This document shows positions 11,309 through 20,205 of a stretch of DNA of 64,000 nt, piece after piece. The stretch comes from Agrobacterium tumefaciens (GTDB lineage Bacteria > Pseudomonadota > Alphaproteobacteria > Rhizobiales > Rhizobiaceae). The translations under genes and the position numbers were made by a program. Where the stretch lies: the NCBI GenBank assembly GCA_025559845.1, contig CP048471.1:62001-126000 (forward strand), written 5' to 3'. The notes under the pieces were generated by a model. That model was not told where the DNA came from. It ran no database searches and saw only the letters and a program-made list of their open reading frames with translations. How positions within the stretch are numbered: the first letter of the stretch is position 1; each line of letters opens with the position of its first letter.

Positions 11309-11331
11309 AAAAAGCCGCCTTGAAAGGCGGC
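11309..11331 (-). terminator. Terminator-like hairpin just upstream of katE, on the katE strand
   Basis: On the minus strand GCCGCCT and AGGCGGC pair around TTCA (11314-11331) and are followed by TTTTTCATTT. This is a classic intrinsic terminator, yet it sits only about 46 nt before the katE start codon, and no minus-strand gene is recognisable upstream. It may end a small RNA or act as a leader attenuator. Confidence 0.7.
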
Positions 11332-11693
11332 CCGAACAGAGTGGGCGGCTCACGCCATTTTCGGCTGGGCCTTCAGTGTCTGGTTTGCGGAACAGCCGAT
11401 GCCCTCGAGTCCGTCAGGCAACACGTCATGCAATGTCTTTTCCGCAGGCATCTGGGAATCCGATCAAATTTTGAGTGCTGGACTTGGAGAACCATCGAAC
11501 CGAAGCGACGTTCCTGCGGCGACAAAATAATTTTCATCCCGCCGCAATGCCCCGACGCACCAGGTCGGCAAGCCATTCACCGTCATGGAAACGCAAACGC
11601 CATCCAATTCTATTTGCAAGGCGGCGGAACCATGCCGCGAGCATAGTGTTTGTTGTGGGAGCCTGCTCGAAAGGCTACAACGAGGAAAAAATC
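11332..11693. other. Gap between katE and the secreted protein gene
   Basis: Apart from the hairpin at 11309-11331 I see no gene here. Short frames on both strands lack ribosome sites. The segment should carry the promoters of katE and of the gene at 11694. Confidence 0.4.
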
Positions 11694-12011
11694 ATGAAAA
11701 AACTTCTCTTAGCCGCAGCGCTTGTCGGCGCCTCGACGCTTGCCGCCTTCGCACAGACCACCCCCGCCCCGGCAACCGACGGGAAAACGCCCGCCGTGGC
11801 CACGCCCCAGACCAAGAATCCTACAGCGCCTGTCGAAGGCGCCAACAGTTTTACCGAGGAACAGGCGAAAACACGCCTCACGGAAGCCGGATATACCGAT
11901 ATCACTGGCCTTATGAAGGATGACAAGGGTGTCTGGCAGGCCAAGGCCTCGAAAGATGGCAAGCCGGTAAGCCTCGCGCTCGACTATCAGGGCAACATTG
12001 TCGCTAAATAA
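11694..12011 (+). CDS. Small exported protein, PepSY-like
   Basis: A 105-residue secreted protein. The first ~21 residues (MKKLLLAAALVGASTLAAFA) are a typical Sec signal peptide with cleavage after AFA. The mature part has a Pro/Thr-rich linker, then a compact domain: SFTEEQAKTRLTEAGYTDIT, a turn, then GVWQAKASKDGKPVSLALDY and GNIVAK. That pattern resembles PepSY-like periplasmic domains of unknown role. Start chosen from the signal peptide and the GAGGAAAAA site. It is followed after 21 bp by the stress-protein gene at 12033, so the two are probably one operon. Confidence 0.82.
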   Translation: MKKLLLAAALVGASTLAAFAQTTPAPATDGKTPAVATPQTKNPTAPVEGANSFTEEQAKTRLTEAGYTDITGLMKDDKGVWQAKASKDGKPVSLALDYQGNIVAK

Positions 12012-12032
12012 TTCAATTTTCAGGAGAATCCT

Positions 12033-12632
12033 ATGAAGATCGTTACAGGACTTTTCGACGACTACTCCGATGCCAGCGCGGCCGTTAGCGCGCTCGAAGA
12101 ACGCGGTGTGCCATCCTCGGATATTAGCATCGTGTCCAACAATGCAGATGAACGCCACGGCAAGTCTACAAATGCCACTGAAGGCGCCGGCACAGGTGCC
12201 GGCATCGGCGCCGCCGTTGGTGGCGTGGGCGGTCTGCTCACCGGCCTCGGCATCATGGCAATTCCCGGCGTCGGACCGGTGGTTGCTGCAGGCTGGCTTG
12301 CCGCAACAGCGGCGGGCGCAGTAGCCGGTGCCGTGGCAGGCGGTGCCGCCGGCGGGCTTATCGGCGCGCTGACGGAGTCCGGCGTGCCGGAAGACTATGC
12401 TCATGTCTATGCGGAAGGCGTTCGCCGCGGCGGCACGCTGGTAACCGCGAAAGTGGAAGACAGCCTTTATGCGGACGCGCAGGACATCCTTCGCCAGTCC
12501 AACCGGGTTGATCCCGATCAGCGCCGTGAGGCCTATGCCAAAGAGGGCTGGTCACGCTTTGATGACACGCTGGATCCTTATGAACCAGCTGAAATCGAAC
12601 AGGAGCGTATGCGCTACAGACGCCAGAACTAA
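12033..12632 (+). CDS. General stress protein with YflT-type N-terminal and glycine-zipper domain
   Basis: A 199-residue protein. Residues 1-45 (MKIVTGLFDDYSDASAAVSA, then ISIVSNNA) match the general-stress 17M/YflT-like domain. Residues about 50-115 are almost all Gly/Ala with small hydrophobics (GAGTGAGIGAAVGGVGGLLT and following), a glycine zipper likely to insert in or pack on a membrane. The C-terminal part is acidic and ends ERMRYRRQN. Function unknown beyond stress association. AGGAG precedes the start. A paralogue lacking the N-terminal domain lies at 59486-60001. Confidence 0.82.
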   Translation: MKIVTGLFDDYSDASAAVSALEERGVPSSDISIVSNNADERHGKSTNATEGAGTGAGIGAAVGGVGGLLTGLGIMAIPGVGPVVAAGWLAATAAGAVAGAVAGGAAGGLIGALTESGVPEDYAHVYAEGVRRGGTLVTAKVEDSLYADAQDILRQSNRVDPDQRREAYAKEGWSRFDDTLDPYEPAEIEQERMRYRRQN

Positions 12633-12644
12633 CAATGAAGAGAG

Positions 12645-12670
12645 GCCGGCATCTGCCGGCGTTTTCTTTC
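12645..12670 (+). terminator. Rho-independent terminator
   Basis: GCCGGC-ATCT-GCCGGC forms a GC hairpin followed by GTTTTCTTTC, 13 bp after the stop of the stress-protein gene. Confidence 0.8.
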
Positions 12671-13189
12671 AAATCCAAAGGCAAACAAGAGTGCCGATCA
12701 TTGCAACAGCGTTCTCTGCAGATAGCAGGCGAGGGCGATCGTAAAACACGGTTCAAAAGCCTTCTGAAACGTATCATAAACGTGACGAGCAGTTCAGAGG
12801 AATACCGGTCATTCTACAAAATCGGCAAATTCGGGCCCGACGCCACACAGATTCACCTGAAGTCTGGTCGCCGGACGGGCGAAAATTACAATGACTGCCC
12901 GCAAGGGTAGTCGGCTCGCTGCAGCCTTGGGATTCGCTCGATGCTGTTGTTGGTATATTTGAACGTGAGTTCTTCGATGACGCACTCTTGCGGCGCCTTG
13001 ATTGGAGAGTTCGTGCCGAAAGCCTTCGATCCTCTCTTCGGGATGCAGGGTCGGACACCAGAGCAATTTCTGAACGTTAGCTCTGCTCAAGTAAGAGGTT
13101 CGAGTGTTCGGTTTCCATCAAGAGCTTAAAAGAGCCGTGGTGGGGACGGCGGCGTAAACTCCATCAGGAGCCCGTCATTAAATTTCGTT
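12671..13189. other. Unassigned stretch, probably decayed DNA
   Basis: Overlapping frames on both strands show no family I recognise and no convincing ribosome sites. It adjoins the IS66 remnant and probably belongs to decayed mobile DNA. Confidence 0.35.
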
Positions 13190-13729
13190 GCTGCGCCACC
13201 CAATTGTAAGCGACAAGCTGCGGCCGTTTTGGCCTTGTAGCCCCACGGCATGAGAGCGTCGATTTCACTGCTTGGCCAGCGAGACGCTCAAGTTTCTGGG
13301 CCAACCGAGCTTGCGGATCCACAGTGTTCAACTTTGCAGTTTGAAAGTGTCGCGGTTGTTGCCAATGGCCTTCCGCCGCCGTCGCTGTCCGCGAAGAGAC
13401 TATTCTTTCTTGTTATCGCCTGACGTCTGATAGCACGCTCGACGATGTTGGAGGTCAATCTCGGCGCGGCCGCCGGTCAGGAAGCGTTCGAAGACGTCAC
13501 GACGCTTGAGAGCGTAGCGGAGAGCTTCGGCGAGTTTGGATTTTCCGGATACTCGCGGAAGTGTCGCCTGCCAAAGAACGAAGGGATCACGAACAATCTC
13601 CATCGAGCGTTCTTGTCGGGCGGCGATACGCGCTTCGGTATGTTGGCCACAGACGGTTTCTTCGATCTCCCAAAGCTTTGCACTTCGCTCAAACGTCGAG
13701 CGGCCGCCCGACTTTAAGCCGGTGCGCAA
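13190..13729 (-). pseudogene. IS66-family transposase (TnpC) remnant
   Basis: Only the C-terminal end of the DDE transposase remains, broken into frames. On the minus strand LPRVSGKSKLAEALRYALKR and FLTGGRAEIDLQHRRA are recognisable as the end of the IS66 catalytic domain. A second frame gives TAKLNTVDPQARLAQKLERL, and a third gives EIDALMPWGYKAK, which together form the IS66 C-terminal tail. The needed frame changes and the absent N-terminal two thirds show it is dead. No TnpA or TnpB partner genes are present. Confidence 0.75.
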
Positions 13730-13867
13730 GAATCGTGAAGCTTACTTGGTCTGCGTTTGCGTCGTCGGATCGCTACGCCATCTTCACATACATCGATGCA
13801 GATAATCCTACAGCGGCCGGGAGGCTCACCCGATAATAGCTTCGATCTTTGCTAGGAGTTTAGGGTT

Positions 13868-14140
13868 TCAACAACCTGCCACGCCTAAAGTCGCGCGTGA
13901 TCTGCGGGGAAAAAACATTGACGCGAGTTGCTCTTGGACAACGCGATGCATAACCCGGAAAAGCTCTTCTTCGACATCCTTATGCGTGAAGAAATTTAGA
14001 TCGCGGGACGCAACCAGAATTGTCTTTTCAACAATCATTCGCTTTTTGGCGGGTGTCGGCGAGTAAAGCGATGCTCGATCATAGAGCACCTTTTCAACCC
14101 CGAATTTCAGATTGATGCCTTGATAAACGGAGGGAACCAT
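13868..14140 (-). CDS. Hypothetical protein
   Basis: A 90-residue protein I do not recognise. CAGGAGAG lies six bases before the ATG at 14140, better than most frames in this region. The sequence is a mix of helix-prone segments (FFTHKDVEEELFRVMHRVVQ) with no signal peptide or metal site. It lies in a mobile-element-rich stretch between the IS66 remnant and small hypothetical genes. It could be a real cargo gene or a fragment. Confidence 0.4.
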   Translation of the reverse strand: MVPSVYQGINLKFGVEKVLYDRASLYSPTPAKKRMIVEKTILVASRDLNFFTHKDVEEELFRVMHRVVQEQLASMFFPRRSRATLGVAGC

Positions 14141-14566
14141 TGTTGCTCTCCTGTTTCGGCAGGCAAGAGCACGTGATAACCGTTAGCCGCCAGCGCCTAC
14201 GTAATCGGTTGCTGACGATAGCCTCAACCTATACTTCTTTCCTGAAAGAGTCCAATGAGCAGTAAACTCGAAACACTGTGCGTGGCAATTTCCTAAGCGG
14301 CCCACTTTCGAAGCAGCTCAAGGAGAGTTTAAAAAGACTTTGACACGAAGGCTGGAATTTCAGAGTTCCCATGTCAAATCCAAATGTTCGAGGTTGGTGG
14401 GTCGGACGGGCGTTCAGGAGCCCCAAACGTTTGAGGGATCACTTACTGAAGCCTTATTCGCTTGCGTTAGGGGTCATTCAGGCGCAAAGTTGGGTTGTCA
14501 GTGGTCATGTTAAGGGCGCTACTGGTTGAGGGCAGGTCACCCTAGCCCCAATAAGAGGAGGACGAG
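14141..14566. other. Intergenic stretch, nothing recognised
   Basis: About 425 bp without a supportable gene. Only short frames of poor composition occur. It should contain the promoters of the divergent genes at 14140 (minus) and 14567 (plus). Confidence 0.4.
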
Positions 14567-14980
14567 ATGTCTTCCGATTCCAACTTTTCTGGCATCTCCC
14601 CCGAGGAAATGGAGATAATCCAGTCAGTCTTGAAGAGTGTCGGCTATAACGCCGCATTGCTGAATGATGATCAGAGACAATTTAACACTGCCGCATTTCT
14701 CGTAATGAGAATGTTTCTTGCGGGCGAGAAATCCGCAGATGCGCTCGCAGCCCAACTTAAACGCCGTCTTGGGAGGGCGAGTTTGCATCGACCCTCTTAT
14801 CAGTCGGCGCTCGTCCCGTATGCCATTCGTGGACTGCCCCGCAACATGAGGTATGTGCTTCGAATATCCCGGAAAGTGCCTACCCGATCAATTGAAGCGG
14901 ACGAGCAGTCTTGGGAAAATGAAGGCGGCGCGGTACGACGCCCCCTTGGTCATCCCCATCACAGTCCAAAGCTGTTCTGA
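14567..14980 (+). CDS. Conserved hypothetical protein (rhizobial type)
   Basis: A 137-residue protein preceded by AAGAGGAGGACGAG, a strong ribosome site. Residues 1-70 look like one helical domain (ISPEEMEIIQSVLKSVGYNA, then TAAFLVMRMFLAGEKSADAL). A second part carries QSWENEGGAVRRP near the C-terminus, echoing WENEGGA in the protein at 8493-8771. This suggests either a two-part protein or a fusion of two small rhizobial families. Function unknown; no membrane or catalytic signature. Confidence 0.6.
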   Translation: MSSDSNFSGISPEEMEIIQSVLKSVGYNAALLNDDQRQFNTAAFLVMRMFLAGEKSADALAAQLKRRLGRASLHRPSYQSALVPYAIRGLPRNMRYVLRISRKVPTRSIEADEQSWENEGGAVRRPLGHPHHSPKLF

Positions 14981-15064
14981 TCAAGAAGAACGGTTGGCAG
15001 TGCCCCATCACTCATTTCGCCTCTCAGCGAGAGGCTATGCAATAGAACAGAGGATACTAGGGAC

Positions 15065-15379
15065 ATGATAGAGAGAACGACGAACAGCGAGATCACTTTC
15101 GCGCACCCGTTTGTACTAAGTAGCCTGGTGGCACCTCTAGACGCAGGTACGTATCGTCTCGTCGTAGACGAAGAACTCATTGAAGGTCTAAGTTTTTCGG
15201 CCTACAGGCGCGTGGCGACCCACCTTGAGATACCTGCGATTTCCGCTCAAACGGTCAAACGGCAGTTCTTGCAAGTTTCCTCTGCGGAGATTGAGGACGC
15301 ACTACGGAAAGACGCCGAACTCGGGAGCGCCATCAAGAGCTTAGCTATCAGCGCGCCAGAGCTCCTCCCGGACGTCTAG
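15065..15379 (+). CDS. Conserved hypothetical protein
   Basis: A 104-residue protein with the layout ITFAHPFVLSSLVAPLDAGT, YRLVVDEELIEGLSFSAYRR, then a variable tail. The first part resembles a small beta-rich family common in alphaproteobacteria, function unknown. It starts at an ATG at 15065 and is convergent with vapC, overlapping its stop by four bases. No signal peptide. Confidence 0.6.
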   Translation: MIERTTNSEITFAHPFVLSSLVAPLDAGTYRLVVDEELIEGLSFSAYRRVATHLEIPAISAQTVKRQFLQVSSAEIEDALRKDAELGSAIKSLAISAPELLPDV

Positions 15380-15759
15380 TGAGGAATATTCGCGGAAGGA
15401 TAAAGCACCGCGCCAACCTTCTGAGCCGCAGCAGCGAGGCGTTTATCCCTCGTCCACAAGCTTGATCGTCGATCGAGGAGGGTTGAAGTCAACAGATGGG
15501 CATCAGTATAGCCTATTCCCATGCTGAATACCGAATAGCGGTCAATGACGGTCATCACCTCGGCATGTGTCGCGACAACTGCCTCACGCTGAGCTGCAAG
15601 AAACGCTAGTACCGCATCCCGATCTCGCAGACTGCCCAGAGCCAGCTCGCCGACAACGAACGGGTGGCAAAGCAACTGATCATCTCCGATGATTTTGGTC
15701 AACTCCGAGCCGCCGTGTCGAAAATGATCAATCCAGATTGAGCTGTCGACAAGGATCAC
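15376..15759 (-). CDS. vapC: VapC-type PIN-domain ribonuclease toxin
   Basis: The toxin of a type II toxin-antitoxin pair; PIN-domain VapC proteins cut tRNA or rRNA with Mg2+. The 127-residue product has the four acidic residues of the PIN site: Asp5 in ILVDSSIWIDHF, Glu38 in VVGELALG, Asp86 in GYTDAHLL and Asp105 in LWTRDKRL. It is complete and overlaps the antitoxin stop codon by four bases (ATGA), the normal antitoxin-first coupling. It lies beside a broken IS30, so it may have arrived with mobile DNA. Confidence 0.92.
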   Translation of the reverse strand: MILVDSSIWIDHFRHGGSELTKIIGDDQLLCHPFVVGELALGSLRDRDAVLAFLAAQREAVVATHAEVMTVIDRYSVFSMGIGYTDAHLLTSTLLDRRSSLWTRDKRLAAAAQKVGAVLYPSANIPH

Positions 15760-15956
15760 ATGCTCACTTCGCTCCGGCGGCGAGGCGCTACTTCGGCCTC
15801 GGGCATAGTACCGCCAAGAGCAATCAGCCGTTTGCCGGATTCGACTCGTACCAAAGTCTCGAGTGCTTGACGCACCAGCGCCGCCGTTTCCTTCGTGCCT
15901 GTAAGAGACTTGGCACGTTCCATGAGCTTGTCGTCAAGACTGATAGTCGATCGCAT
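15756..15956 (-). CDS. vapB: VapB-type antitoxin
   Basis: A 66-residue antitoxin: N-terminal MRSTISLDDKLMERAKSLTG is a ribbon-helix-helix-like DNA-binding arm, and the C-terminal tail (EAEVAPRRRSEVSM) should wrap the toxin. It lies just upstream of vapC with ATGA overlap. VapB proteins both neutralise the toxin and repress their own operon; the 160 bp upstream should carry that operator. Confidence 0.88.
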   Translation of the reverse strand: MRSTISLDDKLMERAKSLTGTKETAALVRQALETLVRVESGKRLIALGGTMPEAEVAPRRRSEVSM

Positions 15957-16119
15957 AGTTGGCTCCCAAATTTTGATACGATTCTAGCACCAGTTGGTGC
16001 CATGATCCACGCCTCACGAGCGGTCCATTGCCACCAGACCTATCGCGGGTCACAGGTGCGTATCCCATCAAGAGCTAAACCGATCCGGGTGAGCCTGTCA
16101 TTTTTTTGGACGTCCTACC

Positions 16120-17066
16120 CCAAGTGCAACGTGCCAGTTTGCAGGGTAGGGGATCAGGTCGCCTCCTGCAAATGGGCCATGAATGCTTCGGCTGGTGTCC
16201 GGTATCCAAGGCACTTTCTGGGTTGGTCGTTGAGGATGCGAGCGACCTGGTTCAACGTTGCCTGAGACATCTGGCTGAGGTCGGTGTTCGACGGCAAAAA
16301 GCGGCGGATGCGTTTGTTGGCATTCTCCCGCCTGCCCGCACGATCTTGTCCATGATCGGTCGCGAATGCCGGCTCGGGTTCTTGATAAGAACGGTGTAGC
16401 GGCTCTTGCGCTCGACGAGGGACGTCACATTGGCATGGCCATACGGTCGATCGAAGATGATAAGGTCACCCTCCCAGTGCCCAAACCGCGATCTGTTTCC
16501 AATGAAATCAGGCCTTTGCGATATGCGATGGCTGGCCAGGAATGCTCCGTCGCGAGGCTTTCTTGAGCGCAGTGGCCGACGTTTGCGGCGTGCTTCCGGC
16601 AGATAGTGATAGAGACCGAGCTGATAATCTTCCTTGCTGTAGATGAACCGGTAAATGGTCTCGGCGCAGACACGGACAAGGCTCAATCTCTCCGATACCA
16701 GGCGCCCGGCGATCTGTTCGGGTGACCACCGGGCCTCCAACTGTCGGATGACTTCGGCACGAAGATCTGGATAGCGTCGAAGCTTGCGCAGGCGACGACG
16801 ACGCTCGCGCCTCAGTTCATCAGCGATCGTCCCAAAATACCCGGTGTGCTCGGGCAGCTCGTTGTCATGGAAGGTGTTGCGGCGGATTTCTCGATAGATG
16901 GTCGACCTGTGGCGTCCCAGCCGCCGGGCCATTTCATTGACGGAGACTTTCTGATCAACGAGACGATGAAGGAGGCGGCGATCGGCAAGGGTCAATTGAG
17001 TATAGCATCCGGACATGTGAAATCTCCAAAGTGAAGCCATTGAAATTATTGGCATGTCGCACTTGG
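16120..17066 (-). mobile_element. IS30-family insertion sequence, internally deleted
   Basis: Imperfect terminal repeats bound the element: CCAAGTGCAACGTGCCA at 16120-16136 and its complement TGGCATGTCGCACTTGG at 17050-17066, 15 of 17 matching. The element is about 947 bp, shorter than the usual 1.0-1.2 kb, because the transposase has lost an internal piece. Confidence 0.78.
16154..17016 (-). pseudogene. IS30-family transposase, deleted and frameshifted
   Basis: The N-terminal helix-turn-helix (LTLADRRLLHRLVDQKVSVN, then LGRHRSTIYREIRRNTF) and first catalytic aspartate region (FGHWEGDLIIFDRPYGHANV) are intact. At about 16330 the frame jumps from RHSRPIMDKIV directly to the C-terminal ENANKRIRRFLPSNTDLSQM, read in another frame, and ends LNDQPRKCLGYRTPAEAF. 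Some 50-60 residues carrying the second Asp and the catalytic Glu are gone. It cannot be active by itself. Start taken at the ATG at 17016. Confidence 0.85.
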
Positions 17067-17138
17067 AAATAGAATGTACCCCCCTTACAACCAAAAATCA
17101 GATAATTTTCATTACGGAATTATCGGTTCTAACCCCAT

Positions 17139-18134
17139 TTAGAGCAAGGCATCAGGGACATCCTGATCTCCATGGATCCACTCCGCAATATCCGCGATAA
17201 CTTTGCTCTCGTTCGTCCCCAGCATCGCCTCACGGATTTGCTGCCGCAACCATGCGCAGCCCAGATCACTATCCATATGAAGGGGCCAAACCATCGCCAC
17301 CGGAGGGAAAGAGAGTGCCAGTGGCACTGGACTGACCTCGAGTCCCAATAGCGGCCCATAACGAAGCGCGATACGCGAAGATACGGTGGCAATCACTGCA
17401 GATGAACGCGCGGTGGCCAATATCGACATGAAATCGGGAGCTGCCGCCACGACTTCCAAGTCTGCACCTGCATGTTCCAGCGCATCCTTAACGCAACCAT
17501 GAAGGCTGTCTGTTTGTGAGATCACCGCGTGCTGTGCGGCCATATAGTCATTGCGGCTCACTGGGCTGGAAAGGTTCATTAGCTGCGGGTTGAAACAGCA
17601 CAATACGCTGGACTGATACAAGGGCTCGCTATGGTGCCGTGAGTCCGGCAGATAACTGCATCCTACAGACAAATCGATGACACCCGCATCTAGCATCGAT
17701 TCCACTTCCTGCGCATCACCACCGCGGGCGAGAATGCGGATACCCGGCGCGATATCCCGCAACCGCACCGTCAGATCGGGCAGTAATAGCAGTTCCACCT
17801 CGCTGGAAAGTCCCAGCCGAAATGTGCGTTGCTCGGTGGCCGGATTGAATTCGTCCGCCATCAAAACGGCCGCCTGCGCCTGCCGCAGAGCCTGCCGTAC
17901 CGGGCCGGATAAATTGAGCGCCCGTGCGGTTGGCTTCATCACCTGACCAACACGGATGAAAAGATCGTCCTGAAACAGCGTGCGCAGGGTCGCTATATTG
18001 TGGCTCATCGCAGGCTGCTGAATTTTCAGCCGCTGGGCTGCCCGGGTGACGCTCATCTCTTCCATCATCGCATCGAAGGCGACGAGAAGATTGAGATCAA
18101 AGGAACGAAGATTGAAATGATCGATGGCTTGCAT
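17139..18134 (-). CDS. LysR-family transcriptional regulator
   Basis: A 331-residue regulator. Residues about 7-65 form the winged helix-turn-helix (FDLNLLVAFDAMMEEMSVTR, then RLKIQQPAMSHNIATLR), and the rest is the substrate-binding-like effector domain. MQAIDHFNLRSFDLNLL at 18134 is the likely start; an ATG at 18212 would overlap the divergent promoter. It is divergent from the exported MBL hydrolase gene (93 bp between starts) and probably controls it. It contains NodD/SyrM-like spacing of the helix region but the effector is unknown. Confidence 0.88.
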   Translation of the reverse strand: MQAIDHFNLRSFDLNLLVAFDAMMEEMSVTRAAQRLKIQQPAMSHNIATLRTLFQDDLFIRVGQVMKPTARALNLSGPVRQALRQAQAAVLMADEFNPATEQRTFRLGLSSEVELLLLPDLTVRLRDIAPGIRILARGGDAQEVESMLDAGVIDLSVGCSYLPDSRHHSEPLYQSSVLCCFNPQLMNLSSPVSRNDYMAAQHAVISQTDSLHGCVKDALEHAGADLEVVAAAPDFMSILATARSSAVIATVSSRIALRYGPLLGLEVSPVPLALSFPPVAMVWPLHMDSDLGCAWLRQQIREAMLGTNESKVIADIAEWIHGDQDVPDALL

Positions 18135-18227
18135 GAGTGGTATCGATTTGATTGCTGACCGAAGCATCCTTAGCTGATGGGCAGGAACTTTCAAGCCGTC
18201 CCGCACACTCACGTAAGGAGCAAATCC

Positions 18228-19187
18228 ATGCCATCCCGTCGTTCCATTCTCAAAAGCGCTCTGACCGGCCTCGTCACAGCACCCTTCGTCGCACCATCAA
18301 TCGTCTTCGCCAAGGCACCTTATGCCGCTGCTCAGGCACCGGGTTTCTACCGGCTTATGATCGGCTCTGTAGAGGTCACTGCCCTGTCGGACGGCACCAT
18401 CGCCCTGCCGCTCGCCAAGCTCTACACCAACACGAGCGAACACCACGCGCAGGACGCTTTGAATGATGCCTTTCTGCCCGAACTGGTACCAACTTCCGTC
18501 AACGCGTTCCTGGTCAACACCGGCGAAAGACTGGTGCTGATTGACGCAGGCACCGGTACCTATCTGGGCCCCTCACTCGGCAGGCTCGCTTCGAACATCG
18601 AGGCATCCGGTTACAAGCTGGATGAGATCGACGACGTCATTCTCACCCATATTCATACCGATCACTCCGGCGGGTTGATGAGCAAAGGCAAACGCACCTT
18701 CTCGAACGCCACCTTGCGGGTTAATGAACGAGAGGCAAAATTCTGGCTGAATGCGGCAAACGCCAAGGCGGCGACAGGCATCGTCAAGCAGCATTTCGGC
18801 GAGGCGGAACAGTGCGTGACGCCATACGTGGAAGCCGGAAAATTCGAAACCTTCGCGGATAACGCAGCGCCTGTTCCCGGTCTTGGTTCCATTCTTTATG
18901 CGGGACATACGCCGGGCCACAGTGCCATCACACTGGAGAGCGGAGGCCATAAGATCGTATTCTGGGGTGACATCACCCATGGTGATATCCTGCAGTTCGA
19001 TGAACCAGGAGTCGCGATTGAATTCGATATCGACCAGAAAGCCGCTGTGCTTGCACGCGACGCTGCGTTCAAGCGGGCGGTAGAGGGCAAATATCTGGTG
19101 GCCGGCGCGCATATCGCCTTTCCGGGCATCGGCCATGTCCGCAAGGACAGCACGAATTACGACTGGCTACCGATCAACTACGCTTAA
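18228..19187 (+). CDS. Exported MBL-fold metallo-hydrolase with Tat-type signal
   Basis: A 319-residue enzyme of the metallo-beta-lactamase fold. The N-terminus MPSRRSILKSALTGLVTA carries a twin-arginine motif and hydrophobic core, so export through Tat to the periplasm is likely. The zinc-binding HIHTDHSGG motif is at residues 141-149, with later ligands in GHTPGHSAI and FWGDITHGD. Tat passengers of this group include lactonase- and sulfatase-like hydrolases; the substrate cannot be told. TAAGGAG precedes the ATG at 18228. The divergent LysR gene is its probable regulator, and a hairpin follows at 19230-19253. Confidence 0.87.
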   Translation: MPSRRSILKSALTGLVTAPFVAPSIVFAKAPYAAAQAPGFYRLMIGSVEVTALSDGTIALPLAKLYTNTSEHHAQDALNDAFLPELVPTSVNAFLVNTGERLVLIDAGTGTYLGPSLGRLASNIEASGYKLDEIDDVILTHIHTDHSGGLMSKGKRTFSNATLRVNEREAKFWLNAANAKAATGIVKQHFGEAEQCVTPYVEAGKFETFADNAAPVPGLGSILYAGHTPGHSAITLESGGHKIVFWGDITHGDILQFDEPGVAIEFDIDQKAAVLARDAAFKRAVEGKYLVAGAHIAFPGIGHVRKDSTNYDWLPINYA

Positions 19188-19229
19188 GGGTCTAGCACCG
19201 GCTGTCATCCGCGCAACAGGCGAATACGA

Positions 19230-19253
19230 GAAGAGGCTTCCACCAGCCTCTTC
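19230..19253 (+). terminator. Probable terminator after the MBL hydrolase gene
   Basis: GAAGAGGCT and AGCCTCTTC pair around TCCACC, followed by TTCC only. The U-run is weak, so this is a moderate call. It lies between two genes facing each other. Confidence 0.5.
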
Positions 19254-19311
19254 TTCCAAAATGACGAACGTCGATTTCGCTGGGGGCTTCCCCCGCGAGT
19301 GACCGCTAGCA

Positions 19312-20205
19312 CTACCCAAGCTTGTGCCCACGAACGTGGTCAATAAGTGCGCGCAGCTTGGGCGCCATATTGCGGCGGTTGGGGAAGTAAAGGAAAAAAC
19401 CTGGAAATGGGGGCAAATATTCCTCTAGCGCTGTGATCAACTCGCCTCGTTCGATATACGAACGAAACGTCTCTTCCAGCGCAAATGTAATACCGCCGCC
19501 AGCAAGCGCAGTCCGGATCATCAGGTACAGATCGTTTGTGGTGATTTGCGGCTCAACAGCGACGTCGAGAGGTATTCCATCCTCCTCGAACTCCCACCGG
19601 TACGGCGCAGCACTTGGAGACGGTCGCCAACCGATACAGCGATGACGCACAAGGTCCCGAGGATGGCGGGGCATTCCGTGGACCTCGAAGTATCGCGGCG
19701 TTGCCACGACCACTTCTTTCTCTTGTTTGGTCAGTGGAACCGCGACCATATCCTGCTCAATCACCTCACCCAGCCGAACCCCCGCATCGAAGCCCGCCGC
19801 CACGATGTCGAATACGTCGTCCGTCACAGTAACATCGATCGTGATGCCGGGATGGGCCTCAGCGAATGACGCGATCAGTGGGCCTGACAGGAATTGTTCC
19901 GCAATCGATGTGACCGCAATCCGCAGCAAGCCACTTGGTCTGGCATCCCCCGCCACGTTCTCGAACGCAGATCTGACCTCGGCCATCGGTTGCGACAAGG
20001 TTTCGCGGAAGCGGTTGCCGGCTTCGGTGAGCCGCACGCTACGGGTCGTGCGGCTGACAAGCGCGATGCCGCAAATATCCTCGAGCCGGCGTATGCCCTG
20101 GCTTACGGCCGAACGTGTAACCCCCAATCTGTCAGCCGCGGCTCTGAAGTTGCCCTCTTCGGCCACTGCCAGAAACACTGGCACAAGGTTAAGGTCGATT
20201 ATCAT
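19312..20205 (-). CDS. LysR-family transcriptional regulator
   Basis: A 297-residue LysR protein. The DNA-binding part is VPVFLAVAEEGNFRAAADRL followed by TRSAVSQGIRRLEDICGIAL, with the effector domain after residue 90 (LLRIAVTSIAEQFLSGPLIA). It ends with the FPNRRNMAPKLRALIDHVR motif of the AaeR/DsdC-like branch often found next to SDR and SnoaL genes. It is divergent from the exported SnoaL-like gene at 20348 with 142 bp between them and likely controls that pair. Confidence 0.9.
   Translation of the reverse strand: MIIDLNLVPVFLAVAEEGNFRAAADRLGVTRSAVSQGIRRLEDICGIALVSRTTRSVRLTEAGNRFRETLSQPMAEVRSAFENVAGDARPSGLLRIAVTSIAEQFLSGPLIASFAEAHPGITIDVTVTDDVFDIVAAGFDAGVRLGEVIEQDMVAVPLTKQEKEVVVATPRYFEVHGMPRHPRDLVRHRCIGWRPSPSAAPYRWEFEEDGIPLDVAVEPQITTNDLYLMIRTALAGGGITFALEETFRSYIERGELITALEEYLPPFPGFFLYFPNRRNMAPKLRALIDHVRGHKLG

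Noticed and set aside
13113..16073. The 12-mer CCATCAAGAGCT at about 13117 and 16062, as possible attachment sites of an island
   Set aside because: The flanks barely match, no integrase or tRNA is present, and a 12-base repeat is expected by chance in 64 kb.
18228..19187. AttM/BlcC-like quorum-quenching lactonase
   Set aside because: The HxHxDH motif is shared by all MBL hydrolases; the Tat signal and the neighbours differ from the blcABC (attKLM) operon.
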